A stretch of 64,000 nucleotides of DNA from Cryphonectria parasitica EP155 (GCF_011745365.1 NW_024468917.1:1922001-1986000); one strand, 5' to 3'; counted from the first letter of the stretch, positions 23,366-37,200 are shown. Notes: generated by a model not told the origin, from the letters alone. Program-made: numbers and translations.

Positions 23366-24534
23366 ATGTCTGCCGAGAAACGTCCCGCATCTGGTGAGCC
23401 AGAGGGCCAACTTGTGGTCAAGCGCCAGAATCTGGGGGAGAAGGCCCTAGCACGAGCAAATGCTTCAGGTTCTGGCGCATTGGTGCAATCAGTATGTACA
23501 CTCTGGTTCTGGCCGAACAATATGAGGCTAACGGTAGCAGGCACCGCGCACCAGCGGCCTTCAGGCACCAGTGATGGAGCTGTCTGGACACTCGGCGGAG
23601 ATATTCTCAGCCAAGTTCGACCCAACTGGCAACCTCATTGCCTCAGGTGGTATGGACCGGAGCATCAGTAAGTTTACAAGAATTCCTGGCAGCTCTCAGG
23701 ACGGCGGGTGACTGACTGACTGCCTCAGTGCTATGGCGAACCTACGGGGATTGCGAGAATTACGGTGTCCTGACCGGCCACCGCGGCGCTGTCCTCGATC
23801 TCCAGTGGTCCCGTGATTCCGACATCTTATTTTCCGCTGCCGCCGACATGCACCTCGCGAGCTGGGATCTGACATCCGGGCAGAGAATAAGACGCTACGT
23901 GGGACATGAGGAGGTCATCAATACTATGGATATCAGCAGGCGCGGCGAGGAGACATTGATCAGTGGAAGCGACGATGGCACAATCGGCATCTGGGATCCG
24001 AGAACCAAACACGCTGCGGACTACATTGAGACCCAGTTTCCCATTACAGCCGTTGCAATATCTGAGGCCGGCAACGAAATATACTCTGGTGGCATCGACA
24101 ATGACATCAAAGTTTGGGACATCCGCAAGAAGGGTGTGGTGTATTCAATGCTAGGACACCATGACACCATCACAACATTGCGTGTGTCCCCAGACTCCCA
24201 AAGTCTTTTGTCATACTCGATGGACTCGACAGCACGCACTTGGGATATCCGACCTTTCGCCCCGGCGGAGAGGGCGATTCGCACGTTCGATGGAGCTCCA
24301 ATCGGCCTGGAAAAAAATCTCATCTCAGGCAGCTGGGACGCCGCTGGAAAGAAGATTGCTGTGGGCGCTGGTGATGGCACTGTTGTCATCTGGTCGAGCG
24401 ACAACGGCAAGCTGCTCTACAAGTTGCCAGGCCACAAGGGCACAGTGAATGCCGCAGAGTTCTCGCCAGGCAAAGACCCTATCATCCTCTCCGCGTCCTC
24501 GGATAGAACGATGCTGCTAGGCGAGTTGAGATGA
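23366..24534 (+). CDS. cwf17: U5 snRNP 40-kDa WD40 protein (SNRNP40/Prp8-binding, Cwf17 type)
   Basis: Spliceosomal WD40 propeller that binds Prp8 in U5 snRNP. Three exons: 23366-23491, 23541-23667, 23729-24534, giving 352 aa. Seen: a short charged N-terminus (KRPASGEPEG), LSGHSAEIFSAKFDPTGNLI as the first blade, then the ortholog-specific LLWRTYGDCENYGVLTGH, and repeats ending in GSDDGTIGIWD, GGIDNDIKVWDIR, YSMDSTARTWDIRP and GAGDGTVVIWSS, seven blades in all. The YGDCENY and STARTWDIRPFAP blocks separate SNRNP40 from other WD proteins. Introns are 49 and 61 nt. The start ATG is the one in ACCATGTC; an earlier in-frame ATG at 23330 lies in the promoter. Confidence 0.95.
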
Positions 24535-27422
24535 ACGCTGTTAGGTCCTACCCACCGCGAAAGGAAGACAGACAGCCATTCCAGTTCACCACGATGACTG
24601 AGGCAGACAGAAGAAACCTGGCTCCTTCGCGCGACCGTGATCGCCAAGGTACTGGCTCGGTTCCGCTGAGCAAAAAGAGAAAGAGATAGATAGAGAGAGA
24701 GAGAGGAAGGAAGGAGGGCGCCTGGATACGGTCATAAGACTTGATCGTTAGAGACCGCTGCGTCCAAGATCTGGCTGCCCCGCGGATGATGGGACAAAGC
24801 ATTTTGTTCAGCCGAGGGCATCGCGACGTTGTTAGAATTGATGGGCCACGAGGCTGCAACTACCTCAGTGGATTCCCCTACAACACATGGCCGTGACAGT
24901 CACAGTTTAGGGTTGGCTGGATGCACGAATCACTTTAAGCGACACATGAAACCAGCGATTCACGACTTGGCCACGTGCATCGTCTGCGCGAGTTTTTGGC
25001 ATGGAGAGCGGATAAGCATCTCGAGCCCGACCGCGTCTGCTCACACAGCCTTAAGGAATATTCTTCCGCATTCTGCATCTTGAAACCGGATCATTGATAG
25101 TATTCGCCACGAAATACGAGCAAAATGATCCCACAGTGTCTTTTCAAGTGGTCATTTGAGTGACATCGTTGTTGCGTCTCTCGACACTATGGCAGCTAGT
25201 GCGACGACGCAAACAGCCTCGCTCCCTCAGATACAATAACGCAAAGACTCGGGACGAAAATTGAGGTAGTCCACAGGCTGGAGTTAGGTGATCAGTTTCA
25301 GTTCGCGACCCGCCCATGGCAGCAGACGACAAGCAACCGCAACGCGCCAGAGCTTGGCGACAGCAGATGGCAGAGGCCCCTGGTCCCATCCTTAGTCGGG
25401 TGGGGTTACCCGGCACGATTGGATGAAGCGCGTAGCCACAGGCCTAGGATGAAACACTGCGCAAGACTCGCATTTGCCCCTGCGTATGCCGTCCACACCA
25501 CACCAGCGGCAACCCCTTGAATCAATGCATGGCTTTTCCCCAAGTTCGTCCAATCTTGTCAGGCTGCGACACAAGACTTGCGCCATATGGTCCCCAATTA
25601 TCAGGGTTTGTCTTCGTTGTCCGGTCGCATCGACGTGAGAAGGGCATAGCGCAGGAAGGCTGAGGAGAGCGATGGCTTCAGCTTCATGCCGTCCTTAGGG
25701 ACTGGAGACTGGGACTGTGATGTTCTGCGGTCTTTCTGTACTGTATTGGTCTGTGCGCCAGGATGAATAACTGGCGCTGACAGCCTCAACACCTCGTGCT
25801 TGGCACCTCCATCAAAGGACCCTCCCAGATGAGGGCGTATGGATAACCAGATGAGAAGAAGGCTAAGGCAACCGCTAGGGCAGGGGGGCAACAAGACAAA
25901 ACGTACAGCCAGTCCAACTTCGGATCAGGAGAAAGAAGAAGAATGAAAGAGAAGAATCTCTCGAGACTAAGCTAGGAAAGTGTGTATCCAGAGAGGGATG
26001 GACATATGATGATATAGCCTTTGAAACCTGTTTGATGATAGTTGTCTACCCCCTGCGGAGGACAGCCAAAACAGTATCTCGGATCGAGAGTATCCAATTT
26101 AGAGTACAGCACATGTGGACCTCCACCGGCTCGCGCTCACTTATACGGGGTGCCTCACACCCATGTCCCTGAGGGATCCTCGCGTCCAATTACCAGGGTG
26201 CTGCAACCTGCAACTTGCATATGGCTAGCTGTCGTTGACATTCAATTTCGAGCGCTGGCCACAAATCATTTCCCCATCGTCCACGACCTTTCAGACGACG
26301 TGGACAGGACAGCCCACCAAGAACTTTCATCTCCTCCCGGACTGGGGCAAACAACAGCCATGTGGATCGCCAATCCTCTCTGATCGTCCCGCTCCCTGGA
26401 GTTCTCTTTTTCTTCCAGTATCAAGGTCCTCTAATTCGTCCGTCCTCGCTTCCTGCATCGCTAGTCCTCCTGTTGTTGTCTTGCCAGGAACCACTTCGTT
26501 GGCCATCGACGACCCGTTCTCTCGCTTGTTGCCGATACTTCTTTTCTTATTTGAGACAGGCTCTGTGAGCCAACACTTCTTTTCTTCTTATCATCATTTA
26601 ACTCTATTGACTCACGTCCATGTCGCTCTGACGTCGGGTCGGGGAATTTGAGAGAAATAAAGGGAAAAAAACCCACAGAGGGAAACATACCATAGTACTC
26701 GGCCGTCGTGTATGGGTGATCAGCCACCAGCCCCTTCATTTATCGAACTCAGCTCTTGGACCCCGTTTTTATTTCATTAACCATACGGTACCCCCATTAC
26801 CGGTGTTCTTTCCCTTGCATATTATTGTCGTAATAACCATTTTTACGGAGTTTGTTCGCCCGGAACAATCGGACCAAGTCGACACGACACCGACGGCCTC
26901 TTGGAGGTCCGCGGCTCACGTTCTGACCCGAATCCTATTGTTTTTCCTCGAGACATCAGCCTCTCTTGACTTACACACAACCGAGGAGGGGCATATTCGA
27001 GTCGCCAAGTCTATACAACATCGCATCCGCGTTTTCTATCATCGCAATATTACCGTTGCGGGGTGTGACCAACTGGTCCTTCGCTTGGCGTTCACGACTA
27101 CGACGAGACTCAACCACAATTTCCTCGATACGCCCAGGCGTGCTTTGACGTGGTGGTACAGGAGATATTTGACCCTGACGGACCTCACCTTCTTGTTACC
27201 GAGAACTCTTTTGAGAGCCTGAGTCACACACGCTGCTTCGCCAGTATAGTCTTCCTTCACGGCGTCAAATAACACCAAAAATCCACAGGAAGTCATGAAT
27301 TGGACGGGATCCCAGCAGTGACCACATTTCGGATCGTCCATCCACCCACCAACCACCCACCACCCATAAACATTGTTGCCGCCACATATCGCCCCAAGAA
27401 CAAGCAGATAATCCCAAGCAAG
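24535..27422. other. Intergenic region
   Basis: 2.9 kb between the 3' end of the WD40 gene and the start of the two-TM protein. A GATA/GAGA-rich patch lies near 24685-24712. No gene supported; open frames around 25144-25894 and 26042-27222 show no motif and no consistent splice pattern. The CT-rich sequence near 26480-26620 may be promoter or 5' UTR. Confidence 0.5.
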
Positions 27423-29241
27423 ATGTTCAGTCGCGTGGTTCTTCGTCGGCTGGACCCTGCTTCGGCAGTCAGCAGCCAAGCAGACGATCTTGAGACCCAA
27501 CCTCTCTCCCCACGAGAGCCGGCGGTCGCACCTGAGATGACAGAACAGTCCGGCAGCGGCCTTTCCCGTCTGCTACCCAGACGCATGTCAAGCATGCCCT
27601 CCAGGTTTCGCTTCTCCAACGCCACCGATGCAACGAGCGCAGCTGGCACCGACTGGCCGGGGGCCGCCCCCACTGCGCGAACGTCGAGGTCCAATACCGT
27701 CCCGACCGTGGAGCAAGCGAGCAGCAGTGTCTACTCGGACGATGATTACGACGACCTGGACAGGGAGGAACGACGAGAGTCCGGGCTGCCAGACCGATAC
27801 AGCGTTGTGCTTGATCTCCCGAGCACGCGGCTGCACCTTCCTGGGCTCCAGCGGACGTGGACGCGGGGTTCCAACGGCCCACCCACGTCGAGGCCCGTCA
27901 TGGAGAGGAGAGCACCGCAGAGGGAACCACAGTCGCCTGCCTGTCGACCGCACACGCCACCGATTCCCTCCCTGGCGGTGGCTGAACCCTCACGAGCACT
28001 TATCCGACCACAGGCGTCCACGAGCCGACTCGGTAGCGATGAGGCCGACGAGCTGTATGCTGCCGGCGACCGGCAGGCCCGGGGCAATTTCACGGCAGCG
28101 GACCCAGCTGAGACGCAATTGGCCGAGATGGCGGCAGACGGGCGGCGGAGGCGGCAGCGCAGCGGCAGCGATCGCACAAGGCGGCATCGGCGCGAGGGCG
28201 AGACGACCGAGGAGCGAGAGGAGAGGAGGCGGCGCAGGAGGCAGAGGCGGCTCAGGGATATCGAGGATGGGGACGAGGAGTCGAGCAACAGGCCGCACCC
28301 GAAGCACTTCCTGTTCTGCTTCCCGTGGATCAAGAGTCGCAAGATTCGGTCGCAGATCCTGCAGTGTTTCGTGTCGGGCATGTTCTTGGTGCTTCTCTTG
28401 ACCGTCTGTGAGTACAACACAATCCCTAAGCCGTGGGTGTTTATCTGCTGGATGCTGACTGGCATGTTTCTTTTTTCCTTGCAGATCTCGCCCTGTTCGC
28501 TACCAGAAACATCAGCAACAACGAATTCTCCGTCCTGCTCATCCTCATCATCCTGTTCTCCGCCATCTTCTTCTTCCAGGGGCTCATCCGCCTCTGCCTA
28601 CAAATCTTCCGGCCGAAACCCGTCGAAGAACGCCGACGCAGCAGGCTCCCGCAGATGTATGGCCCTGGCGGCTACGCGATACCTCGACAGCCAATCCGCG
28701 TGGTGCTCGCGCGCGACGAGGAGGCTGCTGGCATCGAGAGCGAGGCGACTAAGACGAACCCGCCGGCCTATGGACTCTGGAGGGAGAGCGTGGTAAGTTT
28801 CCAGATGGGATTTTTGGCTCTTGCCGCCCCACAAATCGTCAAGACAGTATGACTAGGTGAAGATTACAATGGACCTCTGTGCTAACCACGAATTTTCTCT
28901 CTTCCCCTCAGCGTGTCGACCCAAACCGCATCTACTGGCAGCGCAACACTGAAACCACGGCATCCACGATCGACGAGGAGGTGCAGGCGACCGATGAAGA
29001 CGAGACCGGGGAGGCGAGCTCGGAGTCCTCGAGCGGAGAGGAGGGCGGCTCCTCGTCCACACGGTCGCGCACCGGACCCCGCCCGCCCTCGTACGCGTCC
29101 GAGGATGGTGTGAGCTACGTCGTCGAGGCACGGCCGCGGTCCATTGCTCCGTTGTCAAACGTTGAAGTCGTTCCTATGCCATCGCCACTACCTGTGCATC
29201 CGTCAGAGATGGGAAGAATTGCCACCCCGCCGAATAGGTGA
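27423..29241 (+). CDS. Two-TM, largely disordered fungal protein of unknown function
   Basis: Three exons: 27423-28407, 28485-28792, 28912-29241, giving 540 aa. Seen: an N-terminal 300 residues rich in Arg/Ser/Pro with acidic YSDDDYDDLDREE and a strongly basic RRRRRRQRRLRD block; a conserved PKHFLFCFPWIKSRKIR lead-in; TM1 at about 316-338, split by intron 1 (branch GCTGAC, acceptor TTGCAG); TM2 at about 348-372 (VLLILIILFSAIFFFQGLIR); then a conserved PPAYGLWRESVRVDPNRIYW block across intron 2; and a Ser/Glu-rich tail. The two-TM plus YGxWRxSVRVDPNRxxW layout recurs in uncharacterised Pezizomycotina proteins. Both termini probably face the cytosol; function unknown. Confidence 0.85.
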
Positions 29242-31682
29242 TGTGTATTCTGTGCGTGGGCATGTATGAATAGGAAAGGGGTTTGAGAGGTTGCATTTCT
29301 CTAGCTTTGGTGTTTAGGACATGGAAAGAAGATATCATCTGCTGTTGTTGCTCATTATGGAAGAAGATGCTTTCGTTTTCTCGATACTGGAATGTGAAAC
29401 CTGGATCTTTGATGCCTGTGGCTGAAAGGATCGGGGCGTCGGGAGAGGTGGAAAGGGCCAAGCTGTCTTGTCTTTATTCTGTAGGATACATGAGGCGTAC
29501 TGTACCCATATGAGAGAGAGAAAACATTGAGACCAGCTGGAGAACATTTTCTCCTGAAAAAAGAGAGAGAGGGAAAAAACCAAGGCACAAACACCGTCAC
29601 TGGAATTTCTCCTGGTCATTTTCACCACTCTTCGGTGTCAGGAAGCTTATGCCTGTCCTTTGTGATCCTTAAAGCCTGGGACAATATTGGCAGCCACCAT
29701 GAAGAAGGCTTGGTATCAAATTGTAGATCCCTCATGGTTTGAATCTATTCTCGAGCTCTGCGAGCAAGTGCATTCCTGATGAGCTTTTGCCCTCCGTATT
29801 CACAGTATATTGAGCAATGAGCCTCCAATCAGTGTGTGGAGTAGCATCGTGTAGGAAGTGCACACGTGGTGCTCTGCATGGCATGGTGGGTGGGTTTTAT
29901 GGTACTACACACCACGCTACTGACACTAAGATAGGCGCAAGACTGCCTTTGCATTCACTGGTCACCAGCAACCAAGGTGTGCAAGGGTGGCTGAGTGGGA
30001 CCCCCACCATAACAGGGCACTCCCCTCCTGACAGAGTTAGCACCCGCAGCAAGAGCAACTCCCTGCAGGAGCCGTGCGTCCTCTCACAATGCATGGCAGG
30101 TCAGAATAGCGCATCCCGCCCTACTTGCCTAACTAAGCACGTTACTACTGTACGGACTGTTGCAGTGACAGGGACGGGTCCTGACCCCTACCTGAGCATT
30201 TCCTGGAGGAGGCGCCAAGGTCTAGTGGGCTAGACAGGGCCTTGCTTGCTATTACTGGGCACTGGCCATCTCCCCATCGCCTTCCTCTCGACTCTCTCCT
30301 CCCTCTTCTTCGAGTACCACATCCCTTCAGATCATCCTTCTCCTCTGGAAGTCCTTTCTTGGGTCTTTTCTTTTTTTCTTTCTTGGTTGTGGTAGGAGAC
30401 GTTCGGAAGTGGTCGTCGGACAGGTACAAGGTTGATAAGAGTCAACGGCAGAAGCAGTCGAAGAAGGAAACAAAGAAGTCGAAGTCGAGGTCAGCTGGAC
30501 AGAAATTTTTCTCCCCAGCCTTTGTTGTTTTCTGGCAAGCTTTGCGCACGCAACAGCACAACCTAGCACTGCACTGCGGTATGTCTTAACTCTAACCATT
30601 TGATCTCTATTCCTTTTCCTTCTACCCGTACTACTTCCTCTTTGCACGTTCCATCCTCCAACTTCAAATGCACTCCTCTCTGCTTTCATGGTCATCTGCG
30701 GGGTTTCGTCTGGCTGGTGCCGGACTTCCTCACACCACCCGTCGAGCGCAAACATTCCCGATAAACCCGGACAAGAGCAGCTGTTGGGCAAGCACACTTC
30801 CGAGGATTATCTGCGAAACCAGCAAGCAACATATCGTCACATGGGAGGACTCTTCCCTCATACAGACCAGAACAGAGGCTGGCGCGTATCCCCGTGGCGT
30901 ACAACTCGCGATACGTCAGGTTAGAGAGGACCGCGGTGGCTCTTATTCATCCGGGGATGACCGCAACCACTGCGCAGCGCCCCCAAGACGATCGCGCCAC
31001 AGGAGCTCGAACCTTTGTCATCATGGATGCGCCCATAATCACCTCGACGTTGGCCCCACACCGACCAGACCTGCGCGCCAGCAGAGTTCTCGTCGTCGTC
31101 CTCCGTCCTCGTCGTCGTCGTGAACAAGGCCAGCTCTTTCGAACGCCGAAAGTACCACATCAGCAGGGCTCCTCGGGATGGTCACAGCGATCGAGGCGCA
31201 TGCGAGATGAAAAAAAGCAACGCAAAGGAGCAGGGACCACACTAGCAAATACCGAGGCTGCACACTGATCGCCGGTTGTTACACAAACAATATGCATGCT
31301 ACGGTGCAACAAGGTCCAGGCCATAAATGTGACCAGCCAGCTGCATCCCTGTGCCGCCCGCCCGCGGTTTGATGCGACAGAGGTGCTACCATTGCCCGCC
31401 CGCGAGGCGCTGATTTGCTGTGCCTCTGTCGTCACACCTGAAGCGGCAGCAGCCTTCCGGCTGATCCTTCCCTTGAAGGCGTCGTATAGCACTTGCGCCT
31501 CCTGCAGCAGCGCCGCCGCCCTCGGATTATCCTGAACCAGCCCAGATGTTACACGAAAATACCATCGCCGATACCCCACGAATATGGACCAGTGTGCATT
31601 GAGGAGTCCATTTGAGGAGCAAAAACAACTGAGCTATCTGTTTGCTAACGCTAGCTCTGGGCAGACAATTTACGACAACAAG
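29242..31682. other. Intergenic region upstream of gis2
   Basis: 2.4 kb with no supported gene. Possible 5'-UTR intron donors (for example GTATGT near 30580) precede gis2, which often has long 5' leaders, but I could not pair them with certainty. A TGGCTGAGTGGG box near 29989 resembles a tRNA A-box but no B-box or cloverleaf follows. Confidence 0.5.
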
Positions 31683-32490
31683 ATGTCTCTCTCACGTCGT
31701 GCTTGCTACAAGTGTGGCAATGTCGGCCATTACGCCGAAGTTTGCTCTTCGTCTGAGCGCCTCTGCTACAACTGTAAGTATCGAACAGAAAAAAAAGAAA
31801 CCTATACATGTCCTTTTCGGGAAAAGTCTCTGACCGTTGTCGTGATCGTCGTCATCAGGCAAGCAGCCGGGACACGAGTCGAACCAGTGCCCTCTCCCTC
31901 GTACTACGGATGCGAAGCAGTGCTATCACTGCCAGGGACTGGGTCACGTCCAGGCCGACTGCCCGACTCTGAGGTTGACCGGCTCTGGCCCCAACGGCCG
32001 TTGCTACAACTGCAATCAGATGGGTCACTTGGCCGTAAGAGAGAAGCCCCCGTATCCTTCCAGGTCAGGTGTTCAGGCGTGCTGACTTGCTTTGCAGCGT
32101 GAGTGCCAGCAGCCTCGTGCCGCTGCTTTCGGCCGTGGTACCCACCCCGGCCGAGGCGGCCTTGGCGGATTCCCCCGCGGCGGCTTCACCGGCGGCCCTC
32201 GTCCCACTTGCTACAAGTGCGGTGGTCCTAACCACTTCGCCCGTGACTGTCAGGCGCAGGCTATGAAATGCTACGCGTGCGGAAAGCTGGGCCACATCTC
32301 CAAGGAATGCCAGGCCCCCGGCGGAGGTCCTCTCAGCACCGCCGGCAAGGCTTGCTATACCTGCAACCAGCCTGGTCATATCGCAAGGGACTGTCCCAAC
32401 AAGCAGACCGACGCTGAGCCTATCCCTGCGGAAGCCGACCTGAGCGCCGTTCCTCCCCCCGTCGCCGCCCCTATTGCACCTGCTGCATAG
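31683..32490 (+). CDS. gis2: CCHC zinc-knuckle nucleic-acid-binding protein (Gis2/Byr3/CNBP)
   Basis: Cytoplasmic RNA / single-stranded DNA binding protein linked to translation and stress granules in yeast and animals. Exons 31683-31773, 31859-32034, 32098-32490, giving 219 aa. Seen: seven CX2CX4HX4C knuckles, beginning CYKCGNVGHYAEVC, with the second (CYNCKQPGHESNQC) and fourth (CYNCNQMGHLAREC) completed only after splicing. An Arg/Gly-rich spacer (FGRGTHPGRGG) lies between knuckles 4 and 5, as in CNBP. The C-terminus is Pro/Ala-rich. Splice signals: GTAAGT...ATCAG and GTAAGA...GCTGAC...TTTGCAG. The start ATG follows AACAAG and precedes SLSRRACYKC; an upstream in-frame ATG (31584) adds unlikely residues. 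Confidence 0.95.
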
Positions 32491-34245
32491 GGTACAGAGG
32501 ATGCACAGCGCGCAGGGATCGTTCTCGGACTTCTCCAGACCTGAGGGGGGTCCGAATCATTCCCTAAGCTCTGTAGAGAAGGGCGGCAGAACAGGGCCCC
32601 GGCTCGGGCACAAGCAGACTGGCTTGTTTCTTCTTGACCTACAAGCTTGTTTTCCTGGCCCGCCGTCGTCGTGTACCTGAATTAGTCGAAATTCTCAATA
32701 CTCATCCTCTATTCCTCTTCGGTCCCAGTTCTTGTTCTCTTGATACTATTCGAATCATTCTTCCATCCGTCGCAGAGGCCTGGCTTTGGCCTCTCACACA
32801 AAGTTCTAAGCCGACAGCACGAGTCACGACGTATCACATGTTATTTTGTTTCTTAAGTCTTCTTCGATCAATTTTTCCCCTGTCATCATTCTCTTGAAAA
32901 GAAAGAAAAGAAAAAAAACTTCTTCATCCAACCTCCCTTTCAAGATTCTCCTTGACTCGGATAGGTGGATAGCCTTTTTCCGCCGCTCGTTCAACCGGCG
33001 GCGGATAGACAGACACCCAAAAAAACCGACGGAATACGCCAGACGTTGGAGCAACAAGTCACGAGAGGGGGAGGGAAATGCGCTACTGCTGGACTCCTAC
33101 CCCTTGGTGACTGGACGAGACAGCGGTGGGAAAGCCCCGATCCGAATGGAATGCGCGCGGGCGAGGTGAAAGGCCAAATTATGATACCCCTGCGGTTGTG
33201 AAAGACGCAAGAAGGAGCAGGCAAGCTAGCTGATGCGGAGCGAGTGGGTTGAAGGATACCAAAAAATTCCCAAAGGTGGTAGTGGTTTCTCTGAGTTTTT
33301 TGGAACACATAATCTATGCCTTGGTTGCATTTGTGCAAAACCAGCACATACCGTCTTTGACAGGCTCGATTCAGAGGCGTTGTAAGGGTTGTGCGTGCGT
33401 ACGTGTGTGTGAACTGAACATTGGTTGCTGCCCCTGAACGTCGTTGTCCTGCGGATCACCTCATCACGAAGTTCAATTCAACAACGTGGAGAAGAATCTT
33501 GCGAACCTTAGTGACGCGGTTGCGTAAGTAAACTAAATGTCACCTCTCGGATACCACATACCTATGAATACTTGAAATGAGCATGACACCTATACAGGAC
33601 GGGTTTCTCTCTCTACTCTCTTTTTCTCTCACAGAAGTACTATCAAGCGTCAAGACGTCAAGTAATGTGCTGTGGTGCTTACTACTTCCTGCAGGTCACA
33701 CGCAGCTCGAAGGCGACGTTACCCAACCCAACCCAGATTCTGCCCACCGCCGTCCATGCATAATCTGACATGCTGCGCTGTGCGCACTTGCGCACGATAA
33801 CCCCCAGACTCTTTTCTCCTCACTCCCACAACCAAAGTAACCAACAATGAGTGGGCTGTGCCAAGGATGCAAAGATCTGCACAGGCGCGCCCCAGCCTAC
33901 GCCACCATGCCCTCCGCGGCCTAGCAAGGGCGGAAAAGCGTCTGCGCCTTTTGGAGACAGACCCTCAGTGCGCGAATGCGCAGGAAGACGGGTTGTGGTT
34001 TCCCCACATGGAAGATTCTGGTTCGTCAGCGTGGGAGCAGGGGCTTGGCTGGAAGGTGCGGGTATGACTGGGCGTGAGATTGATTGATATGGAAGGACCT
34101 TGCCTTTTCACTTACGTTGACTACTGTTATCTTTTTCGGAAGTTTTGATTTATTCTTTGTTGCTGCGAAACGTTGTTAATGCTCAATTGTGCTCGGAATA
34201 TTTCATTTACTGACCGAGGGGAGAGAACAACTTTTTTCAATCACC
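32491..34245. other. Intergenic region
   Basis: Begins with the gis2 3' UTR (T-rich, to about 32900), then an A-rich block near 32895-32925 and GC-rich sequence to 34245 that must contain the promoter of the kinase-fusion gene. No gene supported. Confidence 0.5.
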
Positions 34246-37200
34246 ATGACGGCCCCTGAGATGGACCTCGACGAAGCCCTCGCTGGTGCAGTGCCGCCGC
34301 TTACCGGAGGAGGCATTGAAGGAAAGACGCCCAAGGCCGTGGTGGAGTCACGATGGACGTCAACCTCTTCAGTTGAGTCTGAGCTGGATCACTTTTGGGT
34401 ATGCATGTCGTACGACCCAGTTCCTACTCATCATTTGAGTACAATACAGTATTATCCAAACAGTTAATTATACTAACAATGCTCACAGCACGATTCGGTA
34501 AGTGTACTGAAGGAGTCATCCGTTGCTAGGATTCTTCAACAAGGCCCTAACACCATTGAACCACGAAGAACACCAAAACAAAGTGACTGACTGACCATTG
34601 CAGACTGCTTCTCTAAACCACTTTTATACCACACAAGATACAGTCAACACCCTTGACTCGTTCGACTTCAACGATGAAAATCTCTTCTTGGGACCGTTCG
34701 ACTCCTGTAGCACTGGCCTATCACACCACCAGACGCAGGACAGCACTCGACACATGACCGAGGCATCAGCAGCGGGCATCGAGTCCTTTGACTTTGCCAG
34801 CACACAGATGAGCTCGATGGTGCCAGAATTACAACAGTCCGCTGTACCGATGAGCAATGCCTTTGATGTGTCGACATGGTCTATTCCTACTACCGCGGAT
34901 AGTGACTTCTCGGCACTGAAGGATCGGCTGAGCAATGCCATGGTCCGAGGTGACGGTGGCCAGCTCTTCATCCCTGAAGACTCTCTGAGGGCCATCCTGT
35001 CCCATCAGAACGTCACAACAGAACTCCGCAAGCACTTCCCCGCCATGTCGACCCAGGAGCTGCGGCAGCTTGCCACGCAGGTCACGGTCAAGGACCTCCG
35101 CCGCAAAGACAGTCCACTTCAGATCGGTCTATTGCGGACATTTGCCATCCTCGTCTTGCTAGACATACCACACAAGATCATCGACTTCGCCTCCGAGGGG
35201 CTGGTCGACAACGATAGGCCGCTAGTCAGGGTCAAGGTGGCCAGCGCCCCAGCAGCCGGAGAGCCGCTATTCCAGCTCCGCAGGAGGGATGCCCTGGGGA
35301 CACAGCTGCGTTGCTTCAGCGGCTGGTCACAGGCCGATATAGACGCGTACGAGCGGCTCCAGTGGCGCGTGTGCAGCCCTGTGTTCTGGGAGATCTCGGA
35401 ACAACATGAGGGCGAGTTTCTTGACCTGGAGGAGGCGACCGTGCTTCCTTACATCGAGTCGTGGCAGAACAAGAAGCATGATCACTATAAGGGCGGTAAC
35501 TCGGAGGTCTGGAAGGTCAAGATTCACGAGGCTCACCACAAGTTCCAGAACGTCAACGCGCTAGTGCCCAACAATCCTTACTTCGCCATCAAGAGGCTCA
35601 AGTCCAAGGACGACGAGGCCTTCCGCCGCGAGGTGCGCAACCTGCTGCGCCTGCACAACGCAGAGCATCCCAACCTTCTCTCCCTGCTTGCCACGTACAA
35701 GTACAAGGGCTACTACCATCTGGTCTTCCCCTGGGCCGACGGCGATCTGCGTAGGCTGTGGCAGTCCACGCCGAAGCCGCAGGCGGGTAAGGAGGAGATG
35801 CGGTGGCTGGCGAGTCAGTGTGCCAGTATCGCCTCTGCCTTGAAATCTGTACACGCTGGTGCCGAGAGCTGGATGCAAAATCCGGGTGACGGGCCCAGTG
35901 ACAAGCAGCGCATGGCCATGAACAAGTTTGGTCTTCACGGTGATATCAAGCCTGAGAACATCTTCATCTTCAGCAAGGGCCAGCAGAAGAAGGCGCTGGC
36001 CATGGGTCTACCGTACATATCTAAGGACAACAGCAGCAGCGACAGCAACAGCAACAGCTCGAGCCCCTATCAGGATCGCAACTCGCGCAGCGGCAGCCCG
36101 TCGTCGGTGGCTGACGAGTGCGTCATGAGTATCGGTGATTTCGGAGGTGGTGAATTCTTCGACCCGTCGTCCAACCCCGATCCACTCAAACAGATCACGG
36201 TCGCATACAGGCCGCCTGAGTACGATACGAAGCTGAGGCCCGTGTCGCGTTCCTGGGATGTCTGGGGTCTGGGTTGTACATATCTGGAGTTCGTGACTTG
36301 GTTCCTATTGGGTCCCAGCGGCCTGACCGAGTTCGCGAGGCGGAGGACGACGAGGACGGCGGCTGGCAAGTTGTCGGATGAGTATTTCGAGACATTTATC
36401 GATGCGAGCCAAACTGGTGGAGTTGGCGCTACCCTGAAGGAGTCTGTCTTGGCTGTGAGTCACTTTGCTATTTCCTTGAGAGTCTCTTCTTATTACTGTT
36501 CTTCTTCATTTCACCGTTCCCTCTACCTCCTTGTAGTGGCCCATTCCCAAAACTTTACCCCCATGACCTTCTCATTCTCTCGAACATCAATCGATTATTC
36601 ACCTTGACTCTACCTGCCGGAGTTTCCACGGACTGACGATGTCTTTTAGTGGATCAACGACCTGTACCGCCACAAGAACGCTTCCCAGTTCATCCGGGAC
36701 TTCCTCGACTACATCACCAACCGCATGTTTATCGTCGAAAACGCCTTTCTCACCCGTGCTTCCGGTGCCGAGGTCGCCGATCACCTAAACCAGCTCACCC
36801 GCAAGTGTCTGGAGAGCGACGCCTACTGTCTACCTAACCCCGTCGTCAAGACTCCCTGGGACGTCGCCGCCGCCAGCCCGACCAGCAACAGCAGCGACCT
36901 CGCTGTCTTGTCGGGGTCCGGCAGCCTGGATGACTTTAGCGGCGCAACCTTCAGCAATACGATCGTCACTGAGGATGTAGCAGCCACTGGAGCAGCACCA
37001 ATAACCGCGGCGCCTAGCGCATGGCACTTTTCCACGCTGGATGATGTCGCCACCTTGGGCCAGTGGAACACAGCGCCTATCATGCCGGTGGGCGGCCCCT
37101 CGTACGCGAGCCTGAGTTGTGCAGACCTGCTGAGCGGTTGGAACTACACCGCGCCCGTGGCGTGGAATAACAACCACAGTACAAACACGAGCATGAGCCC

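Noticed and set aside
29985..30060. Possible tRNA (A-box-like TGGCTGAGTGGG)
   Set aside because: No B-box GGTTCGA-type sequence and no cloverleaf pairing downstream.
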